This document shows positions 63,885-64,000 of a DNA stretch of 64,000 nucleotides, in pieces. This DNA comes from Deinandra increscens subsp. villosa. Lineage: Eukaryota; Streptophyta; Magnoliopsida; Asterales; Asteraceae. The stretch spans positions 20,174,956-20,238,955 of the forward strand of contig JBCNJP010000003.1 of the NCBI GenBank assembly GCA_039602395.1, written 5' to 3'. The position numbers and the translations under genes were made by a program. Position 1 is the first letter of the stretch. The number at the start of each line of letters is the position of its first letter. The notes under the pieces are model-generated. The model was not told the origin of the DNA. It searched no databases and saw only the letters and a list, made by a program, of their open reading frames with translations.

Positions 63885-64000
63885 TGTATGCGGTGGAGAA
63901 GTGAGATGCGAGATACCGCAAGAGGATAAATGAGAGGCAAATTTTATGTACTCGCCACCATTGTCAGAGAATAATTGTTTTATTTTCTTATTGAAAAAAT
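63885..64000 (-). pseudogene. Outer Copia integrase, upstream part
   Basis: On the minus strand the frame LFSDNGGEYIKFASHL then GISHLTSPPHT carries the second catalytic Asp of a Copia integrase. It leads up to the TGTAT duplication, where the Athila element interrupts it. The continuation (PEHNGYAERR) is at 50700 and below. The element runs out of the window. Confidence 0.85.

Overview
This is nuclear DNA of a flowering plant. It shows GT-AG introns, a plant two-component phosphotransfer gene fragment, SINEs and LINEs, and wall-to-wall plant Copia and Gypsy LTR retrotransposons with nested insertions. The gag styles (UBN2-type Copia gag, a coiled coil, a second zinc knuckle) and the PF04195-like antisense ORF suggest an asterid, perhaps Asteraceae. 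That assignment is inference from family resemblance, not proof. Two 500-N assembly gaps lie at 9563-10062 and 29096-29595.

Layout. 1-2053: repeat debris (LTR-like starts, a CA microsatellite, a CACTA-like subterminal array). 2054-8222: a complete minus-strand non-autonomous Copia element (copy A; gag plus coiled coil, no pol; TSD AAATC). 8223-9562: degenerate coding-like DNA, then gap 1. 10063-13575: start of an unknown minus-strand ORF, remnants of a minus-strand Athila-like Gypsy element (gag start, tRNA-Asp-type PBS, LTR), and a 5'-truncated LINE inserted in it. 13576-15937: 5' LTR and broken gag of another Copia element (copy B). 15938 to about 18340: a long chromovirus-type LTR. About 18340-29095: an autonomous-type Copia element (gag, protease, integrase, all with stops), whose gag is split by copy C (20290-25373, TSD TGGCA), a sister of copy A. 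After gap 2 the only recognised host gene appears: the 3' exons of a histidine phosphotransfer protein (29708-31397). 31773-38437 holds a duplicated repeat block, weak evidence for another spliced minus-strand gene, a short LTR element and a LINE tail. A SINE with perfect 15-bp TSDs (38716-38974) and a MULE-type foldback MITE with 9-bp TSDs (39279-39692) follow.

From about 41750 to the window end one minus-strand Copia element forms the scaffold. A Tat-type Gypsy element is inserted in its 3' LTR region (41967-48704, TSD ACTAT). A 13.2-kb Athila-type Gypsy element is inserted in its integrase (50709-63884, TSD TGTAT). The Athila copy is young and has a single uninterrupted ORF from mid-gag to integrase. 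Its env-like/ATHILA ORF-1-like gene carries a frameshift and a stop.

The strongest unexplained signals are non-coding. (i) A set of three tandem stem-loop modules sits in the 3' region of copies A and C. (ii) A GGGCG-GTA-CGCCC inverted-repeat word occurs about 18 times, only in non-coding parts of the Athila element. (iii) More generally, each retroelement lineage carries its own short CpG-containing word repeated in LTR and/or leader (TTCGG, GGTTCGT, GTTTACGA, GGGCGGTACGCCC).
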